From NCBI GenBank assembly GCA_905612355.1, contig CAJQRU010000037.1:1-46960 (forward strand): 46,960 nt of DNA, in the 5' to 3' direction. Made by a program: the position numbers and the translations under genes. Positions within the stretch are counted from its first letter, which is position 1. Each line of letters begins with the position of its first letter. The stretch comes from an uncultured Gammaproteobacteria bacterium (GTDB taxonomy: Bacteria; Pseudomonadota; Gammaproteobacteria; Arenicellales; UBA868). Below the pieces are notes generated by a model. That model saw nothing but the letters and a program-made list of their open reading frames with translations. It did not search any database and was not told the origin of the DNA. This document shows positions 30,310 through 39,282 of the stretch, one piece after another.

Positions 30310-31254
30310 TTAGGCCTCACTCAGCGCCCGTTCAAAATATCGAATGGTTTCTCCCAATCCCTCATCGAGATCCACCGCCGGCGACCAGTCCAGATTCGTT
30401 CTGGCGAGAGTAATATCCGGTTGGCGTTGCACAGGGTCATCTTCTGGCAATGACTCGTACACCAACTCAGAATGAGATCCGGTCATCGCAAGCACCTTCT
30501 GAGCCAGTTCGATAATCTGGAACTCTCCCGGATTGCCCAGGTTTATTGGCCCATGCAGCGCATCGGGACTCGCCATCAGTCGGATCAGCCCTTCAACTAA
30601 ATCACTGACATAACAAAAAGAACGTGTTTGCTCTCCGCTCCCATAGATCGTAATCGGATTGCCCTGAAGCGCCTGCACAATAAAGTTGGAGACCACACGA
30701 CCGTCGTCTCGATGCATATTCGGTCCATAGGTATTGAAGATACGGGCCACTTTTATGGCCAAGCCATGTTGTCGCTGATAATCGAAAAACAAAGTCTCCG
30801 CGCACCGCTTGCCTTCGTCATAGCATGCGCGGATACCAACAGGATTGACCCGCCCCCAGTATGTTTCGGTTTGCGGGTGCTCTTCAGGATCGCCATAGAC
30901 TTCGCTGGTCGACGCCTGGAGAATTTTTGCGCGTGTTCGCTTTGCAAGACCCAGCATATTGATCGCTCCGTGAACACTGGTCTTGGTCGTTTGCACCGGA
31001 TCGAACTGATAATGCAGCGGGGAAGCAGGGCAAGCTAGATTGTAAATTTGGTCTACTTCAACGTAGAGCGGAAACGTGACGTCGTGACGCATCAACTCGA
31101 AATTATCATAGGCTTGCAAAAAGACGACATTCTGCTTCGCTCCAGTGAAATAATTGTCAACGCAAAGAACGTCGCATCCATCTTCGACCAATCTTTTGCA
31201 CAAGTGCGAACCGATAAACCCGGCTCCCCCTGTGACCAACACCCGTAAGGACAT
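30310..31254 (-). CDS. UDP-glucuronate decarboxylase (UDP-xylose synthase)
   Basis: This NAD-dependent enzyme converts UDP-glucuronate to UDP-xylose. It has [18 protein letters not shown], the UXS block [42 protein letters not shown], the catalytic CYDEGKR and the [21 protein letters not shown] region (cores given). The product is 314 residues, matching bacterial UXS proteins. It is the first gene of the sugar-nucleotide trio and has its own promoter candidate. No UDP-glucose dehydrogenase, glycosyltransferase or flippase lies alongside. Confidence 0.92.
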   Translation of the reverse strand: MSLRVLVTGGAGFIGSHLCKRLVEDGCDVLCVDNYFTGAKQNVVFLQAYDNFELMRHDVTFPLYVEVDQIYNLACPASPLHYQFDPVQTTKTSVHGAINMLGLAKRTRAKILQASTSEVYGDPEEHPQTETYWGRVNPVGIRACYDEGKRCAETLFFDYQRQHGLAIKVARIFNTYGPNMHRDDGRVVSNFIVQALQGNPITIYGSGEQTRSFCYVSDLVEGLIRLMASPDALHGPINLGNPGEFQIIELAQKVLAMTGSHSELVYESLPEDDPVQRQPDITLARTNLDWSPAVDLDEGLGETIRYFERALSEA

Positions 31255-31291
31255 GAATAAGAATCCAATGAAACGACGTGAATTTTAGACG

Positions 31292-31320
31292 TTTTTAGTC
31301 GACCTCGCAGATATTGCCAA
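31292..31320 (-). promoter_or_regulatory. Candidate promoter of the nucleotide-sugar operon
   Basis: TTGGCA (31320-31315), a 17-base spacer and TAAAAA (31297-31292) on the minus strand lie about 40 bases before the UDP-glucuronate decarboxylase start. An alternative -10 (TAAAAT) lies a few bases further on. The match is moderate. The rest of the 156-base divergent gap shows nothing else convincing. Confidence 0.4.
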
Positions 31321-31410
31321 TTGTGCCTAAGGCGGCTCGTTATTACTCGTGGCCCGAACCGGCGCACTCTTGCCGTCCTATACTCCTTTGGTCACATCGA
31401 GCAACGCACC

Positions 31411-32582
31411 ATGACACTACCCTTCACTCAACACGAATACGGGCAACGGCTGGCAAAAACACGCCGTGCCATAGAAGAACGCAACATACAAGCGCTATGG
31501 GTTACCGACCCTTCAAACATGGCCTGGCTGACGGGTTACGATGGTTGGTCGTTCTACGTCCACCAGGGCGTATTTCTCCCCTTCGTTGGTGATCCAATCT
31601 GGTTTGGCCGCGAACAAGACACCCAAGGTGCGCGTCGTACTGTCTGGATGGATGACAAGAGTATCGTCGGTTATCCGGATTATTATGTTCAGTCGACTGA
31701 GCGACACCCGATGGATTAGCTCGCGAACCTGATTCTCGAGTGGGGTTGGCATGAACAATGCATCGGCGTGGAGATGGATAATTACTACTTCAGCGCAGCT
31801 GCCTATCTCGCCCTGAAAAAAAACTCCCGTCAGGCACCCTGATCGATGCGACCGGCCTTGTTAACTGGCAACGCGCGGTGAAGTCGCCGCAGGAAATCAT
31901 GTTCATGAAAAGGGCCGGCGTCATTGTGGAGCGTACACACGCCATGATTCAGGAACGGGTGGAACCTGGGCTTCGAAAAAATGAACTGGTTGCAGATATA
32001 TTTCGCACTGCAATTCGGGGCACAGAGTCGTACGGTGGCGATTACGCAGCGATTGTGCCCTTGGTACCGACGGGCCTCGATGCCGCCGCGCCACACCTAA
32101 CCTGGGATGACCGCCCGTTTGAACACGGTGCAGGAACCTTTTTTGAAATTGCCGGATGTTACCGTCGATATCACTGCCCGCTTTCCCGTACGATCTACCT
32201 CGGCACACCGCCAGCTCAATCATTGCAGGCGGAAGAAGCCGTTCTTGAGGGGATTGAAGCGGCGCTTGACGTTGTCAGACCGGGAAACACCTGCCAAGAC
32301 ATTGACGCGGCTTGGAAAAAGGTCATTCACCGCTACGGGTTTAGCAAAGCAAGTCGTTGCGGTTACGCCATCGGGTTGAGTTACCCCCCTGATTGGGGAG
32401 AACGAACCATGAGCCTACGCCAAGGTGATCAGTCAATATTGGAACCCGGAATGACGTTCCACTTAATGCCCGCACTTTGGGAGCATGATTGGGGTCTGGA
32501 AATCACAGAAAGCTTTCTTGTCACCGACACAGGCCATGAAACTCTCTCCCATTTTCCAAGACCGTTACTCATAAAACCCTGA
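31411..32582 (+). pseudogene. doeA: Ectoine hydrolase (DoeA) pseudogene, M24 peptidase family
   Basis: DoeA opens the ectoine ring to give N-alpha-acetyl-diaminobutyrate. The frame starts at ATG 31411 and gives DPSNMAWLTGYDGWSFYVHQ and RHPMD, then meets an amber TAG at 31717. Beyond it the same frame continues with clear family sequence (GVEMDNYYFSAAAYLAL) until an eight-A run at 31816-31823. There one base is missing, and the sequence resumes in the +1 frame as DATGLVNWQRAVKSP through PHLTWDDRPF, RYHCPLSRTIYLG and SYPPDWGERTMSLR to the stop at 32582. Repairing both lesions would give about 390 residues, the family size. No doeB or ect genes are adjacent. Confidence 0.85.
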
Positions 32583-32593
32583 TCATTGCTCTA

Positions 32594-32610
32594 CGTCGGT
32601 GGTGCCGACG
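32594..32610 (+). terminator. Hairpin downstream of doeA
   Basis: CGTCGG-TGGTG-CCGACG forms a perfect 6-bp stem 12 bases after the doeA stop. No T-run follows directly, so termination would be weak. Part of it also matches the 3' end of tRNA-Thr nearby. Confidence 0.35.
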
Positions 32611-32735
32611 AGAGGCCTTTCACAAAAAGTCATCCAATCGATTGTTATGCGTACATACGGAGACATACACCTACAGACAGGAATGGCTTAAAACCTAGGG
32701 TTTAGGGGGTAGGAGTGTTGAGAACTAAAGGATGC

Positions 32736-32811
<76 letters not shown>

Positions 32812-32870
32812 TTTGATTTTAAAAAATTCGTTCTGATTATAAACCGGTCACCTCAGAGCAACTCTTCAAG

Positions 32871-33797
32871 TTACCTATTGCCTCGCGGTGATGGCACTGA
32901 AAAAGAAACACCTTCATCTTCCCGAGCTATCCCGGTGACGAGCTCACCACCCCAAGTCACCAATTTATCAATTACCTCAACAATCAAACGTTCTGGCGCC
33001 GATGCGCCAGCAGTCACTCCAACAAGTTCGCATCGCTCCAGCCATTCTGGCTGGATCTCACTGACGTCGTCGATCAAATACGCATCGGCCCCAGATTCTG
33101 CAGCGACCTCGCGGAGCCGGTTGGAGTTGGAGCTCGTAGGCGATCCCAGCACCAGCACTACATCGGCTCGTTGGGCAATACTGCGGATTGCATCCTGCCG
33201 ATTCTGTGTGGCATAGCAAATATCACCCTTGCGCGGTCCATCGATACCAGGGAAACGAATCTGCAGTGCCGTCACGATGCGCGTCGTGTCATCGACCGAC
33301 AGCGTGGTCTGCGTCACATAGGCCAAACTGGCAGGGCTTGTGACCTGCAACTCGTTGACTCCATTAAGATCTTCCACCAAGTAAATGCCGCTATCACACT
33401 GCCCGAGAGTTCCCTCAACCTCGGGATGTCCCGCATGGCCGATCATCACTACTTCTTTGCCTTCCGCTCGAAACCGCCGCACTTCAGCATGCACTTTGGT
33501 CACTAATGGGCAAGTCGCATCGTAAACGTTCAACCGACGACGGCTCGCTTCCTTAATGACAGCCCGCGACACGCCATGCGCACTCAAGATGACTGTTGCC
33601 TTGTCCGGGACCTCATCAAGTTCCTCGACAAACACCACTCCACGCTCCGACAAATCCGCCACGACCGATCGATTATGTACCACGGCATGCCGCACATAAA
33701 TCGGCGTACCGTACCTCATCAGCACCTCCTCGACCGTCTGAATAGCACGATCCACGCCGGCACAAAACCCACGTGGGTTAGCAAGTTCAATCTGCAT
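32871..33797 (-). CDS. ispH: 4-hydroxy-3-methylbut-2-enyl diphosphate reductase
   Basis: This is the last enzyme of the MEP isoprenoid pathway, an iron-sulfur reductase making IPP and DMAPP. The cluster cysteines Cys12 ([11 protein letters not shown]), Cys96 (DATCPLV) and Cys194 ([11 protein letters not shown]) match the E. coli positions closely. The substrate histidines lie in RHAVVHN and [11 protein letters not shown]. The product is 308 residues, normal for the family. It follows fkpB by 3 bases in the ribF-lspA-fkpB-ispH operon. Confidence 0.97.
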   Translation of the reverse strand: MQIELANPRGFCAGVDRAIQTVEEVLMRYGTPIYVRHAVVHNRSVVADLSERGVVFVEELDEVPDKATVILSAHGVSRAVIKEASRRRLNVYDATCPLVTKVHAEVRRFRAEGKEVVMIGHAGHPEVEGTLGQCDSGIYLVEDLNGVNELQVTSPASLAYVTQTTLSVDDTTRIVTALQIRFPGIDGPRKGDICYATQNRQDAIRSIAQRADVVLVLGSPTSSNSNRLREVAAESGADAYLIDDVSEIQPEWLERCELVGVTAGASAPERLIVEVIDKLVTWGGELVTGIAREDEGVSFSVPSPRGNR

Positions 33798-33800
33798 GGG

Positions 33801-34247
33801 TTATCCGTGCCTCTCCATCACCGCCAACACCTCGACTTCAAATCTCAGGTTCTTACCAATCATTGGATGATTAAAATCGACCTTAACCTGCCTGTCATTG
33901 ACCTTGAGCACCTGTCCTGCCGAGAAACCATCCGCATCCACAGAACATGCTACCAGCGCGCCCGGTTTCGCTTCGATATCTTGGGGGAAATCCACCAATG
34001 GCACTGTTTGAATCAGTGCGGGATCGTGCCCACCAAAGGCGGCAAGACCCGCTGTTACCGGCATCGAAAATCGCTCCCCTGCCGAGCGTCTCACTAATTC
34101 CGCTTGGACACAGGTCGAGACAAAACCGGCACCCACTGACATTTTACAAGAGCCATCATCCGATGACTCGAACTCCTGCCTACTTTGTGGCAAAACCCGG
34201 TAACGAACTCGATACACCCACTCGCCCTCAAGATCAATCCCTATCAT
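33801..34247 (-). CDS. fkpB: FKBP-type peptidyl-prolyl cis-trans isomerase FkpB (SlpA)
   Basis: This is a small cytoplasmic prolyl isomerase with an insert-in-flap domain. It has the VDFPQDIEAKPGALVACS and VNDRQVKVDFNHPMIGKNLRFEVEVL regions (cores: VDFNHPxxGKxLxFEVEV), diagnostic of SlpA-type FKBPs. The start is ATG 34247, overlapping the lspA stop by four bases (ATGA); the frame is open further upstream inside lspA. The product is 148 residues. The N-terminal aromatic active-site positions are less conserved than in E. coli, so catalytic strength is uncertain. Confidence 0.92.
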   Translation of the reverse strand: MIGIDLEGEWVYRVRYRVLPQSRQEFESSDDGSCKMSVGAGFVSTCVQAELVRRSAGERFSMPVTAGLAAFGGHDPALIQTVPLVDFPQDIEAKPGALVACSVDADGFSAGQVLKVNDRQVKVDFNHPMIGKNLRFEVEVLAVMERHG

Positions 34248-34741
34248 CGTCGTCGGGAAGTACGCGTTAGATCTATCAATAACACAATGACCCCTAATGT
34301 AATCACAGCATCTGCCAGGTTGAATGCGGGCCAATGCCATGCCTGGTAGTAGAAATCAATGAAATCCACGACATAACCAAACCGAAGTCGATCGGTCAGA
34401 TTACCCAGCGCCCCACCAAGAACCAATGCTAAACCTGCTTCAAACAATGCTTCGCCCAACCGCGGGCGAAATAAACGCCATACAATCCACACACAAACAA
34501 ACAATCCAGTAAGGGTCAGAAACCACTGTGCCCACTCGCCCTGGTTAGCGAGCATGCCAAATGCGGCACCACTGTTGTGAACATGGACAAACCTCAGAAA
34601 GGACGTCAGGTCGATCGCTTCCCCGAAGGCCATGTGTCGAACCGCAAGCTCTTTCGTCAACAAATCCAACACCAATAAAACCACGGCCAAGCCAATCAAA
34701 GAGAATGCCCACCGCGATCGAGAAGCATTGACGACTGCCAT
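34244..34741 (-). CDS. lspA: Lipoprotein signal peptidase
   Basis: This is the inner-membrane aspartyl protease that removes lipoprotein signal peptides. Four hydrophobic segments are visible. The catalytic aspartates are Asp126 (GYVVDFIDF) and Asp144 (FNLADAVI), with NSGAAFGML and GGALGNLTDRL between. The product is 165 residues from ATG 34741, which overlaps the ribF stop by one base (TAATG). The frame is open 10 codons further upstream, but the overlap start fits the family better. In most relatives ileS separates ribF from lspA; here it does not. Confidence 0.96.
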   Translation of the reverse strand: MAVVNASRSRWAFSLIGLAVVLLVLDLLTKELAVRHMAFGEAIDLTSFLRFVHVHNSGAAFGMLANQGEWAQWFLTLTGLFVCVWIVWRLFRPRLGEALFEAGLALVLGGALGNLTDRLRFGYVVDFIDFYYQAWHWPAFNLADAVITLGVIVLLIDLTRTSRRR

Positions 34742-35682
34742 TAGACCGTGGGCTGGTTTTCTGTTAACCATGCCGCTGCCGCCAGAGTGTCTTTACGAAT
34801 CTGTTCCTTCAATGCATCGAATGAGTCAAACTTCGTTTCAGCGCGAATGCGCTTCCTGAATATCACTCGAACGCGATCTCCATAGAAAATTCCTGAGAAG
34901 TTAATCAGGTGCACTTCGAGCAAAAGACGATCACCGCCAACCGTCGGCCGAAAACCCAGGTTAGCCACCCCAGGTAACAGTCCTTCCGCTACCCCCTCAA
35001 CCTCAACAGCAAACACACCGCGCAACGGTGGATTATGGCGTTCAACCAACAAGTTGGCCGTTGGAAACCCCCAAGTTCGGCCTCGTTGATCACCATACAG
35101 AACACGACCTGAGATTGCGTAGGGACGCCCCAACAAACGTGCCGCCAGCGCCAAATCGCCGATTTGCAACGCCTCTCGCACTCTCGAGCTGCCAATCTTC
35201 TCGCCGTCAATCGATACAGCAGCGACTCGAGACACCCCAAAGCCGTACGTATCTCCAAGCGCCTGTAAGCTTTCTGCAGTGCCGGAACGGCCCTCGCCAA
35301 AGCCGAAGTCATAACCAACCACAACGTGAGAAGCGGACAGCGACTCAACCAAATATTTCCTGACAAAGTCATCCGCAGACAAGGATGCCAATTGTTCATT
35401 AAAGCGAAGCGCGATAACCCGCTCAACTCCGTAATCGCGAAATAATTCGAGTTTCTCACGCACACTACTCAAACGATTCAACCTGATGTCTGGCTGGAAA
35501 TAAGTCTGAGGATGGGGCTCGAAGGTGACCACCGTCGACTTTAACGAGAGCTCCCTAGATCGCGCCTTAAGCGTCTTGATTAGCTGTTGGTGACCCAGAT
35601 GAAAGCCATCAAAATTCCCAATAGCGACAACAACCGATGCCTTCCCACGCGCCGGGTTCCGGAGATCTCTACACCAATCCAC
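34741..35682 (-). CDS. ribF: Bifunctional riboflavin kinase / FAD synthetase
   Basis: This enzyme phosphorylates riboflavin to FMN and adenylylates FMN to FAD. The N-terminal nucleotidyltransferase motif AIGNFDGFHLGHQQLI and the GSSRVREAL loop are present. The kinase half carries GDQRGRTWGFPTANL and the terminal FRKRIRAETKFDSFDALKEQI (core RKRIRAE.KF). The product is 313 residues, the expected size. It is followed directly by lspA and preceded by a DUF2203 gene after 45 bases. Confidence 0.96.
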   Translation of the reverse strand: MDWCRDLRNPARGKASVVVAIGNFDGFHLGHQQLIKTLKARSRELSLKSTVVTFEPHPQTYFQPDIRLNRLSSVREKLELFRDYGVERVIALRFNEQLASLSADDFVRKYLVESLSASHVVVGYDFGFGEGRSGTAESLQALGDTYGFGVSRVAAVSIDGEKIGSSRVREALQIGDLALAARLLGRPYAISGRVLYGDQRGRTWGFPTANLLVERHNPPLRGVFAVEVEGVAEGLLPGVANLGFRPTVGGDRLLLEVHLINFSGIFYGDRVRVIFRKRIRAETKFDSFDALKEQIRKDTLAAAAWLTENQPTV

Positions 35683-35727
35683 TGTTGAAGCAACTCATTT
35701 CAGCATGAAGATTAATCAACCTCGGCA

Positions 35728-36165
35728 TCACTGATTTGGCCATGCCCAATCAGGCGCCTCGGAGTCAACAATCGCTGCGATATCCTGGCGGACGTTAGAA
35801 CTATCGGATACCCCATGATAATAGGCCAGACGAACCTCAGGATACTTCCAGCACAAAAAGCCATCCCCGGTAAAGAAATCAACATGCCACAAACCTGTGA
35901 CAACTGGCCCCAGTCGTTCGATCTTGTTAGACCAGGTTTGCACGGTTGCGGCATAGACTGACTCCCGATGACCAAGGCGTGGATCGCAACTCAATGTATT
36001 TCGCACCGCATCCCTTAGCGGCAACCATTCCGAATATGCTGCTCTCGTAATTTTTCTAATCAAAGGCAGAAGCGCTTCTGCTTCGCTCAAACTAAAAAGC
36101 CGCTGGTCTCCTGGCTTGCCAATCTGCGGCACCTCCAAGGTATGCGTTTTTTCAGTCACTCTCAC
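35728..36165 (-). CDS. DUF2203-like protein
   Basis: This is a protein of up to 145 residues resembling the DUF2203 family. It shows LFSLSEAEALLPLIRKI at the start of the domain, GPVVTGLWHVDFFTGDGFLCWKYPEVRLAYYHG (core VDFxxGxGxLCWxxxEVRLxYYH), and a short acidic tail. Family function is unknown. The first GTG is at 36165 and a second, at 36159, overlaps the murJ stop (GTGACTGA), so the start is uncertain by two codons. It is an extra gene between murJ and ribF compared with the usual order. Confidence 0.75.
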   Translation of the reverse strand: MRVTEKTHTLEVPQIGKPGDQRLFSLSEAEALLPLIRKITRAAYSEWLPLRDAVRNTLSCDPRLGHRESVYAATVQTWSNKIERLGPVVTGLWHVDFFTGDGFLCWKYPEVRLAYYHGVSDSSNVRQDIAAIVDSEAPDWAWPNQ

Positions 36166-37726
36166 GACGCGTATGATTCAACAGCTGATGAACACGCATT
36201 CCAAATAAGTAAAGCGCTGCGACATAAATTCCAAAACCGATCACCACCAGTTCCGATAACATTGAAATTCTTTGTGCAATGGTCGCCTCCAACCAAGTTG
36301 CATTCTCGAAACAACGGTACCACAGGACTGCGCTCATCACAGTTGTTGCCGCAAAAACCCGCCCAAGGAAACGCGACCACCCCGGAAGTGGGTGATACAC
36401 ATCGTCACGCCGTAACCACCAGTAGAGCAATGCGGCATTCAGTAGGCCCGCAATCGACGTTGCGACCGCCAACCCCACATGCTGGAAATAGAAGACCAAG
36501 ACCAGGCCAAACGCCGTATTGACTATCAAGGAGAAGACACCCGCCCGGACCGGTGTTCTCGTATCCTGGCGGGCAAAATAGCCTGGCGCAAGCACCCTAA
36601 CGGAAACATAACCGGCAAGGCCAGCTGAGAACCCAACTAATGCCTGCGCTGAATGCTCAACATCCACGACAGAAAATGCACCGTAATGGAAAAGTACAAC
36701 CATCAATGGAACGGCCAGGACAGCCAGACTGGCTGCCGCCGGAATAGAAACCAGCAATCCCCACCTTAACGCCCTATCCAGGGTATCGGAAAAATCCCCT
36801 GTCGCTCCAGCGGCATGCTGAGCCGACAAACTTGGCAACAGGACTGTCCCGAGGGCTATTCCAAAAACACCGAGTGGAAACTCCATGAGGCGGTCAGCGT
36901 AGTACAGCCAAGAAACACTGCCGGTCACCAAAAATGATGCGAGCAATGTGTTGACCAGCAAATTGATCTGAGCGATCGAGGCTCCAAAGGCAGCCGGCAA
37001 CATCAAGCGAAATACCCTGCTGATGCCATCCGATGTCTGCGCCGCGGTCACCCCAGAGTCGCGCAGGCGAGGGCGCGGCAATCGACCCACTTTGACTAGA
37101 AACGGCAATTGAAACAGCAACTGAATCACTCCAGCAATCAATACACCCACTGCCAACGCAACCGCGGCGTTCGGGAAATGGGGAATCAACACAAACACTG
37201 CCCCAATCAAACTCAGATTAAGAAGAACCGGCGTGAGAGCGGGTACGGCAAAACGATCGCGAGCATTGAGAATACCGGCAGCCATCGCAACCAACGAAAT
37301 GCAGAAAATATACGGAAATGTGAAGCGAAGCGCATCAACAGTCGCCGAAAACTTGATCGGATCCTCCCCGAACCCAGGCGCAAGAATCCTCACAACCCAT
37401 GGCGCCAGCGTAATGCCACCCAAGGTGACCAGCAATAGCACCAGACTCAATCGACCGCACAGAACATCAAGGAAGCGACGAATCTCCTGCTCTGTGCCCA
37501 ACGTCTCTTTTTCCGTATAAACGGGCACAAAAGAAGCGGAAAAAGCCCCCTCGGCAAAAATTCGACGCAGGAAATTGGGAATCCGGAAAGCGACAAAAAA
37601 CGCGTCAGCAAATACGCTTGCACCTAAAAACTGGGCAAAGGCCATATCGCGAATGAGCCCTGTGATCCGCGATAACACCGTCATTCCACTGACAATCGCA
37701 GTAGATCTGAGTATTTTTTCCGTCAT
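36152..37726 (-). CDS. murJ: Lipid II flippase MurJ
   Basis: This is a MOP-superfamily membrane protein that flips lipid II across the inner membrane. The 524-residue product from ATG 37726 has about fourteen hydrophobic segments. It carries SRITGLIRDMAFAQFLGAS at the N-terminus, the RIPNFLRRIFAEGAFSASFVPVY signature (core RRIFAEGAFSxSFVPVY) and DRLMEFPLGVFGIALGTVLLPSLS. The frame is open upstream to 37816, but that part has no family match. It is divergent to rpsT and overlaps the DUF2203 gene. Confidence 0.96.
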   Translation of the reverse strand: MTEKILRSTAIVSGMTVLSRITGLIRDMAFAQFLGASVFADAFFVAFRIPNFLRRIFAEGAFSASFVPVYTEKETLGTEQEIRRFLDVLCGRLSLVLLLVTLGGITLAPWVVRILAPGFGEDPIKFSATVDALRFTFPYIFCISLVAMAAGILNARDRFAVPALTPVLLNLSLIGAVFVLIPHFPNAAVALAVGVLIAGVIQLLFQLPFLVKVGRLPRPRLRDSGVTAAQTSDGISRVFRLMLPAAFGASIAQINLLVNTLLASFLVTGSVSWLYYADRLMEFPLGVFGIALGTVLLPSLSAQHAAGATGDFSDTLDRALRWGLLVSIPAAASLAVLAVPLMVVLFHYGAFSVVDVEHSAQALVGFSAGLAGYVSVRVLAPGYFARQDTRTPVRAGVFSLIVNTAFGLVLVFYFQHVGLAVATSIAGLLNAALLYWWLRRDDVYHPLPGWSRFLGRVFAATTVMSAVLWYRCFENATWLEATIAQRISMLSELVVIGFGIYVAALYLFGMRVHQLLNHTRRESD

Positions 37727-37809
37727 AGACGTTAGCCGGGGCGGTGATCCGATGTTAGGCACCCGTCCCGAGAAACACAGACAAGGGACCGCGCCATCGC
37801 GAATCCTTA

Positions 37810-37838
37810 TTGACAAATCGATGAAAAATCAAAATAAT
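37810..37838 (+). promoter_or_regulatory. Strong promoter of rpsT
   Basis: TTGACA (37810-37815), a 17-base spacer and AATAAT (37833-37838) precede a GC-rich CGCCGCCCC discriminator, as is usual for stringently controlled ribosomal genes. The start point would be near 37845, leaving a leader of about 24 bases. Confidence 0.75.
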
Positions 37839-37868
37839 CGCCGCCCCTGCCATACGCGAGAAAATTTC

Positions 37869-38138
37869 TTGGCAAATTCCGCCCAAGCTCGTAAACGAGC
37901 CCGACAAGCAATCGGGCGCCGCTCACGTAACGTCGCTCGAAGATCTGCGCTGCGCACACACATCAAGAAGTTCATGACTGTTGCAGAATCGGGTGAAAAA
38001 GATAGTGCAACAACAGCCTATCAGACTGCTGCTTCGAACATTGATCGGGCTTCACAGAAAGGCCTTACTCATCGCAACAAGGCTGCCCGTTTGAAACGCC
38101 AGTTAAATGCTAAACTCAAGGCAATGGTCACTGCGTAG
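37869..38138 (+). CDS. rpsT: Small-subunit ribosomal protein S20
   Basis: S20 binds 16S rRNA early in 30S assembly. The 89-residue product begins ANSAQARKRARQ after the initiator, as all S20 proteins do, and ends KSxARLKRQLNAKLKA-like (NKAARLKRQLNAKLK). The start is TTG at 37869. E. coli rpsT also uses a UUG start, which contributes to its autoregulation, so the feature is conserved. The longer open frame upstream of 37869 is an artefact overlapping the promoter and murJ. It converges with proB; a TGCTC-TTTG-GAGCA hairpin (38149-38162) lies between. Confidence 0.96.
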   Translation: MANSAQARKRARQAIGRRSRNVARRSALRTHIKKFMTVAESGEKDSATTAYQTAASNIDRASQKGLTHRNKAARLKRQLNAKLKAMVTA

Positions 38139-38166
38139 TCACCAGCTTTGCTCTTTGGAGCAGTCG

Positions 38167-39282
38167 TCATAATACGACAAGATTGTCCCGATGAATCAAT
38201 TCAGGTTCATCGACATATCCGAGAATACTCTCGATATCGTGGCTAGCCCGACCGATGATCTGTCTGGACTCAATAGCGCTGTAGTTGATCAGACCACGAG
38301 CAATCTCGACTTGCCCGGCCATTGTAGTACAGGCCACGAGATCTCCCCTTTCGAACTCCCCTTCAACGTCAGTGACCCCGACGGGAAGCAAACTGCGTCC
38401 GTCGCTTTGAATCACCCGGGCGGCACCCGGGTCTAGATATAAACGCCCAGCAACCCGCAACTGACCCGCCAGCCACTGTTTCCTCGCAGCAATACGACTG
38501 GCCACAGCACGAATCCGAGTCCCCGGATTCTCACCGTCAGCCACTTCCAAAAGGACGTTTGAACGATGCCCGGAAACAATGAACGTATCTGCACCCGACC
38601 GGGCCGCCTTCTCGGCCGCGTGGATCTTGGTCAACATACCCCCTCGCCCTTGAATACCCCCCGGACCTGCCACGCTTTTGAGTGATGGATCCCCGGCTAT
38701 TGCTTCTCGCATGAGTACGGCCGACTCCGATCGGCGCGGATCCGCATCAAACAACCCCGCTTGATCGGTCAGAATCACCAGACGCTCGGCTTCAATTAAG
38801 TTAGTAACTAACGCTGCCAATGTGTCGTTATCACCAAACTGGATTTCATGTGTCACTACTGTGTCATTTTCATTCACGATCGGAACGAGACCTAAATCCA
38901 GCATAGTCTTCAGTGCGCTTCTCGCATTGAGATATCGAGAGCGATCGGCAAGATCCGCATCGGTGAGCAGCACCTGGCACGTAGTAATTTGCTGATGGTT
39001 AAACCAGGTTTCATAACTCTTAACGAGGCTAGATTGACCAACGGCGGCCGCGACCTGCAGGCGATGCAATTCGTGCGGTCGTGTAGTCCAACCCAACCGA
39101 AGCATACCAGCGGCAATCGCACCTGATGAGACCAACACGATGTCGATACCTCGGTCACGGAGCGCCGCAACCTGCGCGACCAAATCACTAATCGCGTCCT
39201 CATTGAGACCAACTCCTCGATCAGCCAGCAATGAACTGCCGACCTTGACCACCCAACGGATACGGTCACCCTCACTCGTCAT
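38167..39282 (-). CDS. proB: Glutamate 5-kinase
   Basis: This is the first enzyme of proline synthesis, phosphorylating glutamate. The amino-acid kinase domain shows [29 protein letters not shown] and [11 protein letters not shown], and [22 protein letters not shown] domain follows from about residue 275 ([30 protein letters not shown] cores). The product is 371 residues, as usual. It overlaps the obgE stop by 11 bases, which is the gammaproteobacterial obgE-proB arrangement. Confidence 0.96.
   Translation of the reverse strand: MTSEGDRIRWVVKVGSSLLADRGVGLNEDAISDLVAQVAALRDRGIDIVLVSSGAIAAGMLRLGWTTRPHELHRLQVAAAVGQSSLVKSYETWFNHQQITTCQVLLTDADLADRSRYLNARSALKTMLDLGLVPIVNENDTVVTHEIQFGDNDTLAALVTNLIEAERLVILTDQAGLFDADPRRSESAVLMREAIAGDPSLKSVAGPGGIQGRGGMLTKIHAAEKAARSGADTFIVSGHRSNVLLEVADGENPGTRIRAVASRIAARKQWLAGQLRVAGRLYLDPGAARVIQSDGRSLLPVGVTDVEGEFERGDLVACTTMAGQVEIARGLINYSAIESRQIIGRASHDIESILGYVDEPELIHRDNLVVL

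Noticed and set aside
31717-31823. Programmed recoding of doeA (TAG readthrough and A-run slippage)
   Set aside because: Two independent lesions in one gene with intact neighbours are more simply explained by decay; kept only as an alternative.
32594-32610. Strong rho-independent terminator after doeA
   Set aside because: The stem is perfect but no T-run follows, so it is only listed as a weak hairpin.
32690-32712. Telomere-like AAACCTAGGGTTTAGGGGG stretch
   Set aside because: It is a single short occurrence with no array; a chance AAACC/GGTTT palindrome is enough.
37575-37868. Long N-terminal extension of rpsT
   Set aside because: It overlaps murJ and the rpsT promoter on the other strand; S20 proteins begin at the ANSAQARKRARQ sequence after the TTG.
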